DNA of 64,000 nucleotides from Burkholderiaceae bacterium (GTDB lineage: Bacteria > Pseudomonadota > Gammaproteobacteria > Burkholderiales > Burkholderiaceae_C), in NCBI GenBank assembly GCA_018780645.1, contig JADMJJ010000004.1:1-64000 (forward strand), read 5' to 3'. Under the pieces are notes generated by a model. The model did no database searches. It was not told the DNA's origin and worked only from the letters and a program-made list of their open reading frames with translations. Of this stretch, positions 1 to 11,770 are shown piece by piece; the first letter of the stretch is position 1; the number at the start of each line of letters is the position of its first letter. A program made the translations under genes and the position numbers.

Positions 1-295
1 GCTGGAAGATCTGCGTCGTGGCCACGCCGTTGGCGTTCCAGACCACCCAGGTCTCGACCGTCGTCGCGGCGCACTGCACGTCACCCGAGGCGATGGCCAG
101 ATGGCGGTCCTTCTGGGGAATCTTCTTGATCGAGACGTCAAGCCCGTTCTTCTTGAAGATGCCGGCCTGCGAGGCCAGGGTCAGCGGGGCAAAGCCGGTC
201 CAGCCGGAGATGCCGACGGCCAGCTTGGTTTCCTGTGCCTGGGCAGCAGCGCAAAACAGGGCGGTGGCGGCGAGGGCGGTGAGCAGCTTCTTCAT
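1..295 (-). CDS. ABC transporter substrate-binding protein, NitT/TauT-like (N-terminal part, gene runs off the window)
   Basis: The first 98 codons are present; the rest lies left of base 1. The product opens with a Sec signal peptide (MKKLLTALAATALFCAAAQA, cleavage expected after AQA). The mature protein starts KLAVGISGWTGFAPLTLA and continues with AGIFKKNGLDV, the N-terminal lobe pattern of NMT1/SsuA/TauA-type periplasmic binding proteins. An AAGGAG ribosome-binding site sits just upstream of the ATG. The gene lies downstream of hutH on the same strand, but a strong terminator stands between them, so it may have its own promoter. Position beside hut suggests uptake of histidine, urocanate or a related compound. 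That is an inference from context; the ligand cannot be read from this fragment. Confidence 0.8.
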   Translation of the reverse strand, partial: MKKLLTALAATALFCAAAQAQETKLAVGISGWTGFAPLTLASQAGIFKKNGLDVSIKKIPQKDRHLAIASGDVQCAATTVETWVVWNANGVATTQIFQ

Positions 296-380
296 CGGTG
301 AAATCTCCTTGGATGGGGTGAGAGGGCAATCATTGGCCATGACGGCGCATTTGTCGATTCGGGAGAAACGCAGGGCGCAC

Positions 381-406
381 AAAAAAGCCGGCAGGGCGCC
401 GGCTTT
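381..406 (-). terminator. Rho-independent terminator after hutH
   Basis: A perfect GCCGGC/GCCGGC stem with a short loop is flanked by an A-run on the left and a T-run on the right, so on the minus strand the stem is followed by TTTTTT. It begins 7 bases past the hutH stop codon. It should end the hutUH transcript before the downstream ABC-transporter gene. Confidence 0.85.
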
Positions 407-412
407 TCTGGG

Positions 413-1960
413 TTAAGGCAGCACGACCAGGCTGCCCGTATCACGCACGATCTGTGCCAGCTCCGCACCGCCCACCAGCTCGGTGGCAGCTTCGATGCTG
501 GGCGCCAGATAGTGGTCGGTGGGCATAGGGGGGCAGGTCTTGCGCACCAGGGCGTGCACCTGCTCCAGCGCGGCCGAGCTCTGCAGCGGGCGCAGGAACT
601 CGATGCCCTGGCTGGCGGCCAGCAGCTCGATGCCGATGATGTGCGAGGTGTTGTCCAGCATGGGGCCGAGGCGCCGTGCACCAAAAGTGGCCATCGACAC
701 ATGGTCTTCCTGATTGGCGCTGGTGGGCAGACTGTCCACGCTGGCCGGATGGGCCAGCGACTTGTTCTCGCTGGCCAGGGCCGCGGCGGTGACGTGCGCG
801 ATCATGAAGCCCGAGTTCAGGCCGGCGTTGGCGGTCAGGAAGGGCGGCAGGCGCGACACCGAGGCGTCGATCAGCATGGCGATGCGGCGCTCGGCGATGG
901 CACCCACCTCGGCAATGGCGCAAGCCAGCGCGTCGGCGGCCAGGGCCACCGGCTCGGCGTGGAAGTTGCCGCCGCTGACCATATAGCTCGTGCCGTCGGC
1001 GTTGGCAAAGACCAGCGGGTTGTCGGTCACCGCATTGGCTTCGCGCAGGAGCACATCGCGCACATAGCGGGACTGATCCAGGCAGGCGCCCATCACCTGG
1101 GGCTGGCAGCGCAGGCAGTAAGGATCCTGCACGCGCTCGTCGCCTTCCTTGTGCGACTCGCGGATGGCGCTGCCGGCCAGGATCTGGCGGTAGGCGCGCG
1201 CCGCCTCGATCTGGCCCGGCTGGCCTCGCACCTGGTGGATGCGGTCGTCGAAGGGGCCGTCGCTGCCGCGTGCGGCGTCGAGTGACAGCGCGCCGCTGAC
1301 GATGGCCGCGGCATACACCAGCTCGTAGCGCAGCAGACCTTCCAGTGCCAGCGCGGTGCTGGTCTGCGTGCCGTTGATCAGGGCCAGGCCTTCCTTGGCC
1401 TGCAGCACCAGCGGCTCGATGCCGTGCTTCTTCAGCTCGGCCAACGCCGGCTTGCGTTGCCCGTCGACCAGCATCTCGCCCTCGCCCAGCAGGGCCAAGG
1501 TCATGTGCGACAGCGGCGCCAGGTCGCCCGAGGCGCCCACCGAGCCTTGAGCTGGCACATAGGGCACCAGGCCGGCATTGAACACATCGAGCAGGCATTG
1601 CACGACGGCTTCGCGCACGCCGGAGTGGCCACGGGCCAGCGAGGCCGCCTTGGTGGCCAGCATCAGGCGCACGACGCCGGGCTGCAGCGGCGCGCCGACG
1701 CCGACGCTGTGCGAGCGGATCAGGTTGAACTGCAGGGTGGCCAGTTCTTCCTTGCTGATGCGCTTGGAGGCCAGCTTGCCGAAGCCGGTGTTGACGCCAT
1801 AGACCGGCGCGTCGCCGGCGGCCGCGGCCTGCACCACGGCGGCGCTGCGGCGGATGATCTCGGCGGCGCTGGCGTGCAGCTTGAGTTGCACGCCGCCTTC
1901 GCGGATGGCGCGCAGCTGGTCCAGCGTTAGCTGTCCGGGGGTGATTTGCAGGTCAGTCAT
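413..1960 (-). CDS. hutH: Histidine ammonia-lyase (histidase)
   Basis: Catalyses the non-oxidative deamination of L-histidine to trans-urocanate and ammonia, the first step of histidine breakdown, in the cytoplasm. The 515-residue product has the usual length. It carries the Ala-Ser-Gly triad that cyclises into the MIO electrophile ([14 protein letters not shown], about residues 140-153), the substrate-pocket segment [11 protein letters not shown] near residue 53 and the conserved [13 protein letters not shown] near residue 408. An upstream in-frame ATG-less extension exists; the start chosen ([11 protein letters not shown]) lies 11 bases after the hutU stop, which fits translational coupling in a hutU-hutH operon. 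A terminator follows directly. Confidence 0.97.
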   Translation of the reverse strand: MTDLQITPGQLTLDQLRAIREGGVQLKLHASAAEIIRRSAAVVQAAAAGDAPVYGVNTGFGKLASKRISKEELATLQFNLIRSHSVGVGAPLQPGVVRLMLATKAASLARGHSGVREAVVQCLLDVFNAGLVPYVPAQGSVGASGDLAPLSHMTLALLGEGEMLVDGQRKPALAELKKHGIEPLVLQAKEGLALINGTQTSTALALEGLLRYELVYAAAIVSGALSLDAARGSDGPFDDRIHQVRGQPGQIEAARAYRQILAGSAIRESHKEGDERVQDPYCLRCQPQVMGACLDQSRYVRDVLLREANAVTDNPLVFANADGTSYMVSGGNFHAEPVALAADALACAIAEVGAIAERRIAMLIDASVSRLPPFLTANAGLNSGFMIAHVTAAALASENKSLAHPASVDSLPTSANQEDHVSMATFGARRLGPMLDNTSHIIGIELLAASQGIEFLRPLQSSAALEQVHALVRKTCPPMPTDHYLAPSIEAATELVGGAELAQIVRDTGSLVVLP

Positions 1961-1971
1961 TTTGTACTCGT

Positions 1972-3675
<1,704 letters not shown>

Positions 3676-3720
3676 GGTGGGCTCCTGAACAAGGGGCGGT
3701 GACGGATCTGCGGTCATTGC

Positions 3721-3772
3721 CCCGGATTGCATCCGGGCTACGTCCTGGTTCGTAGCCCGGATGCAATCCGGG
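3721..3772. repeat. REP-like palindromic element between hutU and hutC
   Basis: Two perfectly complementary 22-bp arms (3721-3742 and 3751-3772) are separated by an 8-base loop. The arm contains GTAGCCCGGATGCAATCCGG, which resembles the REP/BIME sequences dispersed in many proteobacterial genomes. It forms a long stable hairpin in both strands. It sits between the hutU ribosome-binding site and the HutC operator, so it lies inside the hutU 5-prime leader if transcription starts near the operator. Only this copy was noticed in the window. Confidence 0.8.
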
Positions 3773-3791
3773 AAGGAATGACGGCGAATGT

Positions 3792-3807
3792 ACTTGTCTA
3801 TACAAGT
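3792..3807. promoter_or_regulatory. Probable HutC operator
   Basis: The near-palindrome ACTTGTCTATACAAGT resembles HutC/GntR-family operators of the TTGTATAGACAA type described for hut genes. Wider arms GTACTTG (3790-3796) and CAAGTAC (3813-3819) add a second half-site pair. It lies 22 bases before the hutC ATG and between the divergent hut arms, suited to repress both directions and hutC itself, with urocanate as the expected inducer. Confidence 0.7.
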
Positions 3808-3829
3808 GCAGTCAAGTACGATTAAGCCC

Positions 3830-4552
3830 ATGCCAAAAAAATCGCTGGCCGGCCCCGAGCCGCAGTATCTGAAGGTCAAGAATCATCTGCGCGAAGGCAT
3901 CAGCTCGGGGCTGTGGCGGCCCGGCGACCTGATGCCCTCCGAGGCCGAACTGGTGGAGCAGTTCCAGGTGAGCCGCATGACGGTCAACCGCGCGCTGCGC
4001 GAGCTGACGGCCGACGGCCTGGTGCAGCGCATGCAGGGCGTGGGCACCTTTGTGGCCCAGCTGCACCGCATCGCCTCGACCCTGACCGTGCGCGATCTGC
4101 ACGACGAAATCGCCGAGCGCGGCCACCAGCACGAGGCCCGCGTGCACCGTCTGGAGCGCATCAAGGCCACCACCGAGCAGGCGGCGGCCTTCGGCCTGAA
4201 GGCCGGTGCGGCGCTGTTCCATTCAATCATCGTGCACCTGGAGAACAGCGTGGTCATCCAGTGCGAGGACCGGCTGGTCAACCCGGCCTGCGCCCCCGAC
4301 TATCTGGGCCTGGATTTCTCCAGGACCACACCGACCCACTATCTGCTCGACGTGGCGCCGCTGAGCGAGGCCCGCTACACCATCGAGGCGCTGCTGCCCA
4401 CGCCCGAGGAGGCCGCGCTGCTGGAGATAGGCCGGCGCGATCCCTGCCTGGTCGTCAAGCGCCGCACCTTCAGCCGTGGCCAGACGGTCACCACCGTGCG
4501 CCTGGTCCATCCGGGCTCGCGCTATTTTCTGGAAGGGCGGTTTCAGCCATGA
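3830..4552 (+). CDS. hutC: Histidine utilisation repressor HutC (GntR family)
   Basis: 240-residue GntR/HutC-subfamily regulator. The N-terminal winged helix-turn-helix includes [20 protein letters not shown] and [20 protein letters not shown]; residues from about 85 onward form the UTRA effector domain, which in HutC proteins binds urocanate. The start [12 protein letters not shown] was chosen because an in-frame ATG farther upstream would place the operator inside the coding region and is longer than the family. No strong ribosome-binding site precedes it. The gene overlaps hutD by four bases (ATGA), making it the first gene of the hutCDIGF operon and likely autoregulated. Confidence 0.95.
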   Translation: MPKKSLAGPEPQYLKVKNHLREGISSGLWRPGDLMPSEAELVEQFQVSRMTVNRALRELTADGLVQRMQGVGTFVAQLHRIASTLTVRDLHDEIAERGHQHEARVHRLERIKATTEQAAAFGLKAGAALFHSIIVHLENSVVIQCEDRLVNPACAPDYLGLDFSRTTPTHYLLDVAPLSEARYTIEALLPTPEEAALLEIGRRDPCLVVKRRTFSRGQTVTTVRLVHPGSRYFLEGRFQP

Positions 4553-5129
4553 ATCTGCATCTTGTTTCCACCCAAGACACCGAGCCCATGCGCTGGAAGA
4601 ACGGCGGCGGCTGGACCCGCGAGCTGCTGGCCTGGCCTCGGCCCGAGGCCTGGGCGCTGCGCATCAGCGTGGCCGATATCGAGGCCGACGGGCCGTTCTC
4701 GTCCTTCCCCGATATTGACCGTTTCTTCGCCGTGCTCAGCGGCGAGGGCGTGATGCTGAACATTGACGGCGCCGAGCAGGAGCTCAACGGCTACAGCCCG
4801 CTCTTGGCCTTTGCCGGTGAGGCGGTCACCGAATGCCGGCTGGTCGGCGGCGCCACCCGCGATTTCAATCTGATGGTCAGGCGCAGTCTTGCGCGCGTGC
4901 ACGTCTGGCCGGCCAAGGACGCCGCCGTGGCCTGGCCGCAGGCCGACTGGACCGGGCTGTTCATGCAGGCCGGCGGCCAAGTGCGCGAGCCGGGCGGGGC
5001 CTGGCTCGACGTGCCGCCGCTGAGCCTGGTCTGGAGCAGCACCGTCACCAACTGGCAGGCCGAGCTGGCCGATCCGGCTGCGCGTGGCTGGTGGATGCAA
5101 GTCAGCCTGAACTCAACGGAGACTTCTGC

Positions 5130-5133
<4 letters not shown>
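4549..5133 (+). CDS. hutD: HutD family protein
   Basis: 194-residue member of the HutD family, a bicupin-like protein found in many hut operons. It opens [20 protein letters not shown], which matches the family start ([10 protein letters not shown]), followed by [18 protein letters not shown]. No catalytic activity is established for the family; in Pseudomonas it has been proposed to limit hut expression at high inducer, a regulatory governor. Start and stop codons overlap hutC and hutI by four bases, so it is translationally coupled on both sides. Confidence 0.93.
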
Positions 5134-6358
<1,225 letters not shown>

Positions 6359-6362
<4 letters not shown>

Positions 6363-7156
6363 GCGATGTAGTCACCCTCCACCCGGGCAGTGCGCCCTTG
6401 CTGATCAGCATGCCCCATGTCGGCACCCTGATCCCCGACGAACTGAAGGGTGGCTATCAGCCCCGCGCGCTGGCCACCGAAGACACCGACTGGCACCTGG
6501 AGCGCCTCTACGGCTTTGCCCGTGAGCTGGGCGCAAGCGTGATCGTGCCGAACTACTCGCGCTATGTGATCGACCTGAACCGCCCGCCCGAGGACACGCC
6601 GATGTACCCGGGCGCCTCGAACACCGAGCTGTGCCCGACCCGCTTCTTCACCGGCGACCCGCTGTACCTGGACGGCCGTGCGCCCGATGCCGACGAGAAG
6701 CTGCGCCGCCGCGAGCGCTTCTGGCAGCCCTACCACCAGGCGCTGCAGGGTGAGCTGCAACGGCTGCGCGCCGCCCACGGCCATGTGGTGCTGTTCGACG
6801 CGCACAGCATCAAGAGCGTGCTGCCCTGGCTGTTCGAGGGCAAGCTGCCCGACCTGAACCTGGGCACGGCCGATGGCCGCAGCTGCGATGCCGGCCTGAC
6901 CGAGCAGCTGGCGGCGGTGCTGGCCGGGCAGGGCGACTACACCCATATCGTCAACGGTCGCTTCAAGGGCGGCTACATCACGCGCAACTACGGCCAGCCG
7001 GAGCGGGGCGTGCACACGGTACAGCTGGAGATGTGCTGGAGCGCGTACATGCAGGAGCAGGCGCCCTATGCCTATGACGAGGCGATTGCCTCGCGCGTGC
7101 AGCCGCTGCTCAAGCAATTGCTGCAGACGATGCTGAACTGGAAGCCGACCGCATGA
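6359..7156 (+). CDS. hutG: N-formylglutamate deformylase (amidohydrolase)
   Basis: Releases formate and L-glutamate from N-formyl-L-glutamate, the last step of the five-step histidine route. The 265-residue product has family landmarks [39 protein letters not shown] and [20 protein letters not shown]. It is the FGase type rather than the unrelated arginase-fold formiminoglutamase that shares the HutG name, consistent with the adjacent hutF. Overlaps hutI and hutF by four bases each. Confidence 0.95.
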
Positions 7157-8532
7157 GCGCAAGCACAGCCTACTGGGCGCCACTGGCCTGGATAGACGGC
7201 CAATGGCAGCGCCGCGTGCTGATGCAGGTCGACGGCCAAGGGCACTGGCTGAGCTTCACGCCCGAGGTCGATGCGCCGGCCCAGGCTCATGTGCTGCAAG
7301 GTCCCGTCCTGCCCAGCCTGGTCGATGCGCACAGCCATGCCTTCCAGCGCGCCTTTGCCGGCCTGGCCGAGCGGCGCGACAGCGCCAGCGACGACTTCTG
7401 GTCCTGGCGCGATCGGATGTATGGCTGCGCGCTGCGCGTCACGCCCGAGCAGCTGCGCGCCATCGCCGCCCAGCTCTATCTGGAGCTGCTGCGTGGCGGC
7501 TACACCCAGGTCTGCGAGTTCCACTATCTGCAGCACCAGCCCGATGGCGCGGCCTACCCTGATGAGCTGGCCATGAGCTGGGCACTGGCCGATGCCGCGG
7601 CCGACGCCGGCCTGGGCCTGACGATGCTGCCGGTGCTCTACGCCCATGCCGGTTTCGCCCAGACCGGCCTGCGCGAGGACCAGCGCCGCTTTGCCACCGA
7701 TGCCGGCTGGATCTGGCGCGCCAGCTGTGCGTTCAATGCCGCCGGCCGGCCGCTGCTGAATGCCGGTGTGGCCCTGCATTCGCTGCGCGCGGCCCATGCC
7801 GAGGACGTCCGTGAACTGCAGGCCCTGGTCGGCGATGCCGATGTGCCCATCCATATCCACATCAGCGAGCAGCAGCAGGAGGTACGCGACTGCCTGGCCG
7901 CCACCGGCCAGCGGCCCATGCAGTGGCTGTGCAATGCCTTCGCGCCCGACGCGCGCTGGCAGTTGGTGCACGCCACGCACAGCACGCCCGAGGAGGTCGC
8001 TGCGGTGGCCGCGGCTGGCGCCGGTGTCGTGATCTGCCCCGGCACTGAGGGCAATCTGGGTGACGGCCTGTGCGATCTGCGTGGTTGGCTGGAGGCCGGC
8101 GTGCCCATCAGCCTGGGCTCGGACAGCCACGTCACCCGCGGCTGGGTCGAGGAGCTGCGCTGGCTGGAGTACGGCCAGCGCCTGGGCCTGCAGCAGCGCA
8201 ATGTCGCCGCCGCGCCGGGTCGCGAACCGTCGACTGCCGCACGGCTGTTCGAGGCCTCGCGCGCCGGCAGCGCCGCACCGGCAGGCTTCGCCAGCTGGGG
8301 CTTGATGGCCGGCGCCCGCGCCGACTTCCTGGTGCTGGACGTGCAGCACAGCGGCCTGCTGGGCATGCCGGCCAGCCATCTGCTCGATGCGCTGGTGTTC
8401 GCCACGCAGGGCGAGGCGATCAGCGATGTGTTCGTGGCCGGACGTCAGGTGCTGGCCGGGGGCCGGCATGTGGATCAAGACCGCATCAATGGGCGGTTTG
8501 CCCAGGCCATGAAGGAATTGTGGGGCGAGTGA
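7153..8532 (+). CDS. hutF: Formimidoylglutamate deiminase
   Basis: Deiminates N-formimino-L-glutamate to N-formyl-L-glutamate and ammonia, feeding HutG. The 459-residue amidohydrolase carries the zinc-binding VDAHSHAFQRAFAG, the HIHISEQQQEV segment, LVHATHS and ISLGSDSHVTRGW, where the aspartate is the metal-linked general acid/base of the superfamily. Last gene of the hutCDIGF operon, coupled to hutG by an ATGA overlap. Its presence with HutG defines the five-step pathway typical of Pseudomonas and Burkholderiales. Confidence 0.95.
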   Translation: MSASTAYWAPLAWIDGQWQRRVLMQVDGQGHWLSFTPEVDAPAQAHVLQGPVLPSLVDAHSHAFQRAFAGLAERRDSASDDFWSWRDRMYGCALRVTPEQLRAIAAQLYLELLRGGYTQVCEFHYLQHQPDGAAYPDELAMSWALADAAADAGLGLTMLPVLYAHAGFAQTGLREDQRRFATDAGWIWRASCAFNAAGRPLLNAGVALHSLRAAHAEDVRELQALVGDADVPIHIHISEQQQEVRDCLAATGQRPMQWLCNAFAPDARWQLVHATHSTPEEVAAVAAAGAGVVICPGTEGNLGDGLCDLRGWLEAGVPISLGSDSHVTRGWVEELRWLEYGQRLGLQQRNVAAAPGREPSTAARLFEASRAGSAAPAGFASWGLMAGARADFLVLDVQHSGLLGMPASHLLDALVFATQGEAISDVFVAGRQVLAGGRHVDQDRINGRFAQAMKELWGE

Positions 8533-8540
8533 ACGTGTCT

Positions 8541-8596
8541 TAACCCCGTTTGGCCACGGCCTGCGTAGAAGCATAGGTCAACCACTCAAACGGGGT
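8541..8596 (+). promoter_or_regulatory. Candidate ECF-type promoter and 10-bp inverted repeat
   Basis: The 68-bp gap between hutF and the lipoprotein gene contains TAACC (8541-8545) and CGTA (8564-8567), which resemble ECF sigma -35 (AAC) and -10 (CGT) elements with a spacer about two bases longer than usual. ACCCCGTTTG (8543-8552) is repeated as its inverse, CAAACGGGGT (8587-8596), just before the ATG. Autoregulation by the downstream sigma factor would explain the promoter, but this is only a motif match. Confidence 0.35.
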
Positions 8597-8600
8597 CATC

Positions 8601-9452
8601 ATGCTCAGCACCACGTCATCGATTCAACCGGGCCGCCGACGCTTTGCGGCCTCGGCGCTTGCCATCGCCGGCCTGGTGCTCGCGGGTTGCAGCGCGCCGG
8701 CCCTCGCATCCGAGAGTCTTGTTTCGCTGGAGGTCTTCGACCGCGATGCGGAGCAGTTGCTGCCGATCTATGCCAAGGACCAACGCCAGTATGTCGCCGG
8801 TCGGCCCGGCGCCCGCTATGCGCTGCGCCTGCGCAATCTGACCGGCGGCCGGGTGCTGGCCGTGCTGTCGGTCGATGGCATCAATGTCATCTCGGGCCAG
8901 ACGGCCGGCTGGGCGCAGACCGGCTATGTGCTGGCGCCCTATGAGAGCTATGACATCCGCGGCTGGCGCAAGAGCGATGCCGAGGTGGCGGCCTTCCAGT
9001 TCGCGGCCATCACCCAGTCCTACGCGGCGCAGACCGGCCGGCCCGGCCATGTGGGCGTGATCGGCGTCGCAGCCTTTCGCGAGAAGCCGGTGATCGAATC
9101 GCCGCCGCTGCTCAGGTCGGACGCCGAGGCGAGAGATCGCGCCGCGCCGGCACCCTCGGCAGCACCGATGGCCGGGGCCACCGCGATGCAGGAGAAGTCC
9201 GCGCCGCGCCAGGAGGCTGCCGCCAAGCTGGGCACGGCCCATGGCGAGCGCGAGGTCTCGTACACCAGCCACACCCGCTTCGAGCGGGCCAGCAGCCGCC
9301 CGCAGAGCGTGGTCCGGCTGGAGTACGACAGCCTGGAGCGCCTGGTCGCCGCCGGCATCGTGCCCTCGCGCTGGGCGCAGGTGCGGCCCAGCCGGCCCCG
9401 GCCCTTCCCGTCCAGCGACGGTGGCTATGTGCCGGATCCCCCGTCGCGCTGA
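8601..9452 (+). CDS. Putative Tat-exported lipoprotein of an ECF sigma unit
   Basis: 283 residues, no function recognised. The N-terminus has a twin-arginine-like GRRRFAASALA followed by a hydrophobic stretch and a lipobox, LAGC, with Cys30 as the expected lipid attachment site. About residues 40-170 form a compact domain with AGRPGARYALRLRNLTGGRV and VLSVDGINVISGQTA, suggesting a small beta-rich fold. The remainder is Ala/Pro-rich and low complexity, with a short conserved-looking tail RFERASSRPQSVVRLEYDSL. It precedes the sigma-factor gene by 19 bases and is probably its first operon partner, perhaps a surface sensor or an output protein. That role is inferred from position. Confidence 0.6.
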   Translation: MLSTTSSIQPGRRRFAASALAIAGLVLAGCSAPALASESLVSLEVFDRDAEQLLPIYAKDQRQYVAGRPGARYALRLRNLTGGRVLAVLSVDGINVISGQTAGWAQTGYVLAPYESYDIRGWRKSDAEVAAFQFAAITQSYAAQTGRPGHVGVIGVAAFREKPVIESPPLLRSDAEARDRAAPAPSAAPMAGATAMQEKSAPRQEAAAKLGTAHGEREVSYTSHTRFERASSRPQSVVRLEYDSLERLVAAGIVPSRWAQVRPSRPRPFPSSDGGYVPDPPSR

Positions 9453-9471
9453 AGCCGCTAGCATCGGCTTC

Positions 9472-10065
9472 ATGCCCGCCCCGTCGCCACAGCCAACCGA
9501 TGCCCAGTTGCTCGCCGCCTATCTGGGCGGTGACCAGCAGGCCTTTGCCCGGTTGTACGACCGCCATGACCGCCAGGTCTTTGGCTTCATCGCCAGGCTG
9601 CTGGGGCGCGATGCGTCGAGCCAGGCCGAGGATCTGCACCAGGAGTGCTGGCTGGCCGTGGCCAGGGGGGCGGCCTCGTTCGATGAGCGCAAGGCGCGCT
9701 TCATCACCTGGCTGTTCACGATCGCCCGCAACAAGGTCATGGACCACTTCCGTGCCGACAAGTCGGCAGCCGAGCAACGAGCCGATGACCTCGGCCTGAG
9801 CCTCGCCGATTTCTCCGACACCCTGTCGCGCCTGCCCGAGCGGGTGCTGGAGAACCGCCAGCTGTCCGGCGAGCTGCTGCGCGCCGTTGAGGCTCTGCCC
9901 GAGGCGCAGCGCGAGACCTTTGTGCTGTTCGCTCAGATGGACATCAGCCTGGGCGAGGTGGCCAGCATCACCGGCGTCGGCCTGGAGACGGCCAAGAGCC
10001 GGCTGCGCTATGCCCGCGACGCCCTGCGCGCCGATCTGAGAGCGTGGAGGCCCCAGCATGTCTGA
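9472..10065 (+). CDS. ECF-family RNA polymerase sigma factor
   Basis: 197-residue sigma-70 family protein with only regions 2 and 4. Region 2 spans AFARLYDRHDRQVFGFIARL to FITWLFTIARNKVMDHFR; region 4 spans LPEAQRETFVLFAQMDISL to GLETAKSRLRYARDALRADL with its helix-turn-helix. The start MPAPSPQPTDAQLLAAYL gives the family length; the same frame is open far upstream but without a plausible protein. Its 3-prime end overlaps the next gene by 8 bases, the usual arrangement for a sigma factor and its anti-sigma. The target promoters are unknown. Confidence 0.92.
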   Translation: MPAPSPQPTDAQLLAAYLGGDQQAFARLYDRHDRQVFGFIARLLGRDASSQAEDLHQECWLAVARGAASFDERKARFITWLFTIARNKVMDHFRADKSAAEQRADDLGLSLADFSDTLSRLPERVLENRQLSGELLRAVEALPEAQRETFVLFAQMDISLGEVASITGVGLETAKSRLRYARDALRADLRAWRPQHV

Positions 10066-10951
10066 AATCGAAGAAGATATGCTGCCGGGCCCGCTGGAGC
10101 GCGCCTACCGCCGGGCGATCGAGAGCGAGGCCGAACTCGACGACCCCGGTCGCCAGCGCCGCCGCGCTGCCGTGCTGGCCCAGGTGGCGGCCCTTGAGAC
10201 TGCTCAGCGCCACGAGCGCATGTCGGCCACGGCCGCCAACCGGCCCTTGTGGTTGATGCTTGGCGGCTCGGCTCTGGCCCTGGTGTTGTCGGCCGGCCTG
10301 GTCTGGCAGTTGGGCCCGGACCGGGACGCCGAACCGCTGGCCGGGGCATCCATGGAGGGCGTCAAGGTGGCGGCCGCGCCCACGCCTGCGCCGGAGACTT
10401 TGCAAGCGCCCCGGCCGATGGTTGAGGCAAGTCCGCCTCGCGCGGCCGCCCGCTCCGACTCAAGGGCCAAGACTCAAGCCCCCGAAGTGCTGGCCGCCGC
10501 ACCGCCGGTCGCAGAGCCTGAACCAGCACCCGCTGCGGCAGCCGACGTCACGGTTGCTCAGGCGCCGGCACCCGCGACGGCAGCACCAACGCGCGGCCTG
10601 GCCCCACCGACGGCTGCCATGCGCCAACGAGCCGAGACGCTGGCCGTGCCCTCCGGCGCTGCTGCGTTGCAAGCCCCGCCGGAGCCCGGCTGGGTGGCGC
10701 TGATTCGTGACGACGACCGCGCCGGCCTGCGCGCCGCCCTGGAGGCAGGACTCGATGTCGACGCCACCGATGCCCAGGGCCGTACGCCGCTGATGCATGC
10801 CGCCATCCACGCACGGCCGGAACTGATCGCCGAACTGCTGGCCCGTTCCGCTTCACGCACGCGGGTGGATAGGCTGGGCCTGACGGCCGAGGCGTATGCC
10901 GCCCGTTCGCCGGACGCCAGGGTCAGGGCGGCGCTGGGTGAAGGGCGCTGA
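10058..10951 (+). CDS. Membrane protein with C-terminal ankyrin repeats, putative anti-sigma factor
   Basis: 297 residues in three parts. Residues 1-65 are charged and cytoplasmic in character. Residues about 68-85 (LWLMLGGSALALVLSAGLVW) are a single transmembrane helix. A long Ala/Pro linker follows, then from about residue 210 an ankyrin-repeat domain with LRAALEAGLDVDATDAQGRT, PLMHAAIHARPELIAELLAR and GLTAEAYAARS. The N-terminal part has no HxxxCxxC zinc motif, so it is not a classical ZAS anti-sigma. Overlap with the sigma gene and the single-pass topology still make an anti-sigma role likely, with the ankyrin domain in the periplasm. This is an inference. Confidence 0.7.
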   Translation: MSEIEEDMLPGPLERAYRRAIESEAELDDPGRQRRRAAVLAQVAALETAQRHERMSATAANRPLWLMLGGSALALVLSAGLVWQLGPDRDAEPLAGASMEGVKVAAAPTPAPETLQAPRPMVEASPPRAAARSDSRAKTQAPEVLAAAPPVAEPEPAPAAAADVTVAQAPAPATAAPTRGLAPPTAAMRQRAETLAVPSGAAALQAPPEPGWVALIRDDDRAGLRAALEAGLDVDATDAQGRTPLMHAAIHARPELIAELLARSASRTRVDRLGLTAEAYAARSPDARVRAALGEGR

Positions 10952-10957
10952 GCTGCC

Positions 10958-11758
10958 TCAGTCGCGTCCGAGACATGCCTTGCGGCAACAGGTGATGCCA
11001 AGCAAACCAAGCCCCCAAAGCCAGGCTGATGCGGGTTCAGGCACCGGCGCCGAAAAAGCCTCGGCTACAAGTACCGTGCCGTCGTTTGACAGGCTGTACT
11101 GCTCACCCGCGGCCAGCGTGACCTCGAAGCTGGGATTGTTGACGGTGTCGTTGACAAAATCCCACCAACCCTCCGCGCCAACGCCTGCCGCGACGGTTCT
11201 GTCACGATCGAAAAAGATCTTCTCGACATGGGTCCCTGACGAGCCCTGGCCGCTGAACTTCAGGCGGTAGTTCACGCGAGCCCAGTCGAGCGGGCCGGTG
11301 GCAGTCACATCGGACACCACCGTGGCAGACGACTCGATGCGCACGGTCTTTGCCGCCGCGCTGGTATTGCTCAGCACAGCGAACACCGAGCCTTCCAGAC
11401 TGTGGCGCACGTATGCATACGATTCGGGTGGCGACGCGGCAATTGATTCGGCAAAAAAGTTTGCCGTGAAGTCTTGGCCTGCGCCGCCAACGGCCACCGG
11501 CGCCCATCTCTCGTTATGAATGCCGTAACCCCAATTGACGTGCGACGTCGACAGTTCAAGAAAACTCAATTCAACCCCGGGCACCGTCTCGATATGAAAC
11601 TTCACGACGGCCTCGACAGTCGCTTGGGCATAGGCCGCCGCCGGTGCGGGCTGGGCCATCAGCGCCGCCATCAGACACAGGCCCATCAAATTGACCGGGT
11701 AACTGGTCATGGCAGCTGACTTCTGAAGCCAGTTCTTGGCTCCGCAGGATCGACGCAT
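10958..11758 (-). CDS. PEP-CTERM sorting domain protein
   Basis: Exported protein with an N-terminal signal (hydrophobic core LMGLCLMAALMAQPAPAAA) and a C-terminal PEP-CTERM tag: VPEPAS, then the hydrophobic run AWLWGLGLLGITC and a basic end CRKACLGRD. Such tags are processed by exosortase, which is not encoded here. The middle is unrelated to any family I recognise and appears beta-rich. The start MRRSCGAKN is preceded by GGAG; ATGs at 11770 and 11710 are alternatives. Convergent with the ankyrin gene, six bases apart. Confidence 0.8.
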   Translation of the reverse strand: MRRSCGAKNWLQKSAAMTSYPVNLMGLCLMAALMAQPAPAAAYAQATVEAVVKFHIETVPGVELSFLELSTSHVNWGYGIHNERWAPVAVGGAGQDFTANFFAESIAASPPESYAYVRHSLEGSVFAVLSNTSAAAKTVRIESSATVVSDVTATGPLDWARVNYRLKFSGQGSSGTHVEKIFFDRDRTVAAGVGAEGWWDFVNDTVNNPSFEVTLAAGEQYSLSNDGTVLVAEAFSAPVPEPASAWLWGLGLLGITCCRKACLGRD

Positions 11759-11770
11759 CGCATGCTCCAT

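Noticed and set aside
3788-3829. Earlier start for hutC at 3788
   Set aside because: It would put the operator within the coding region and add residues absent from the family.
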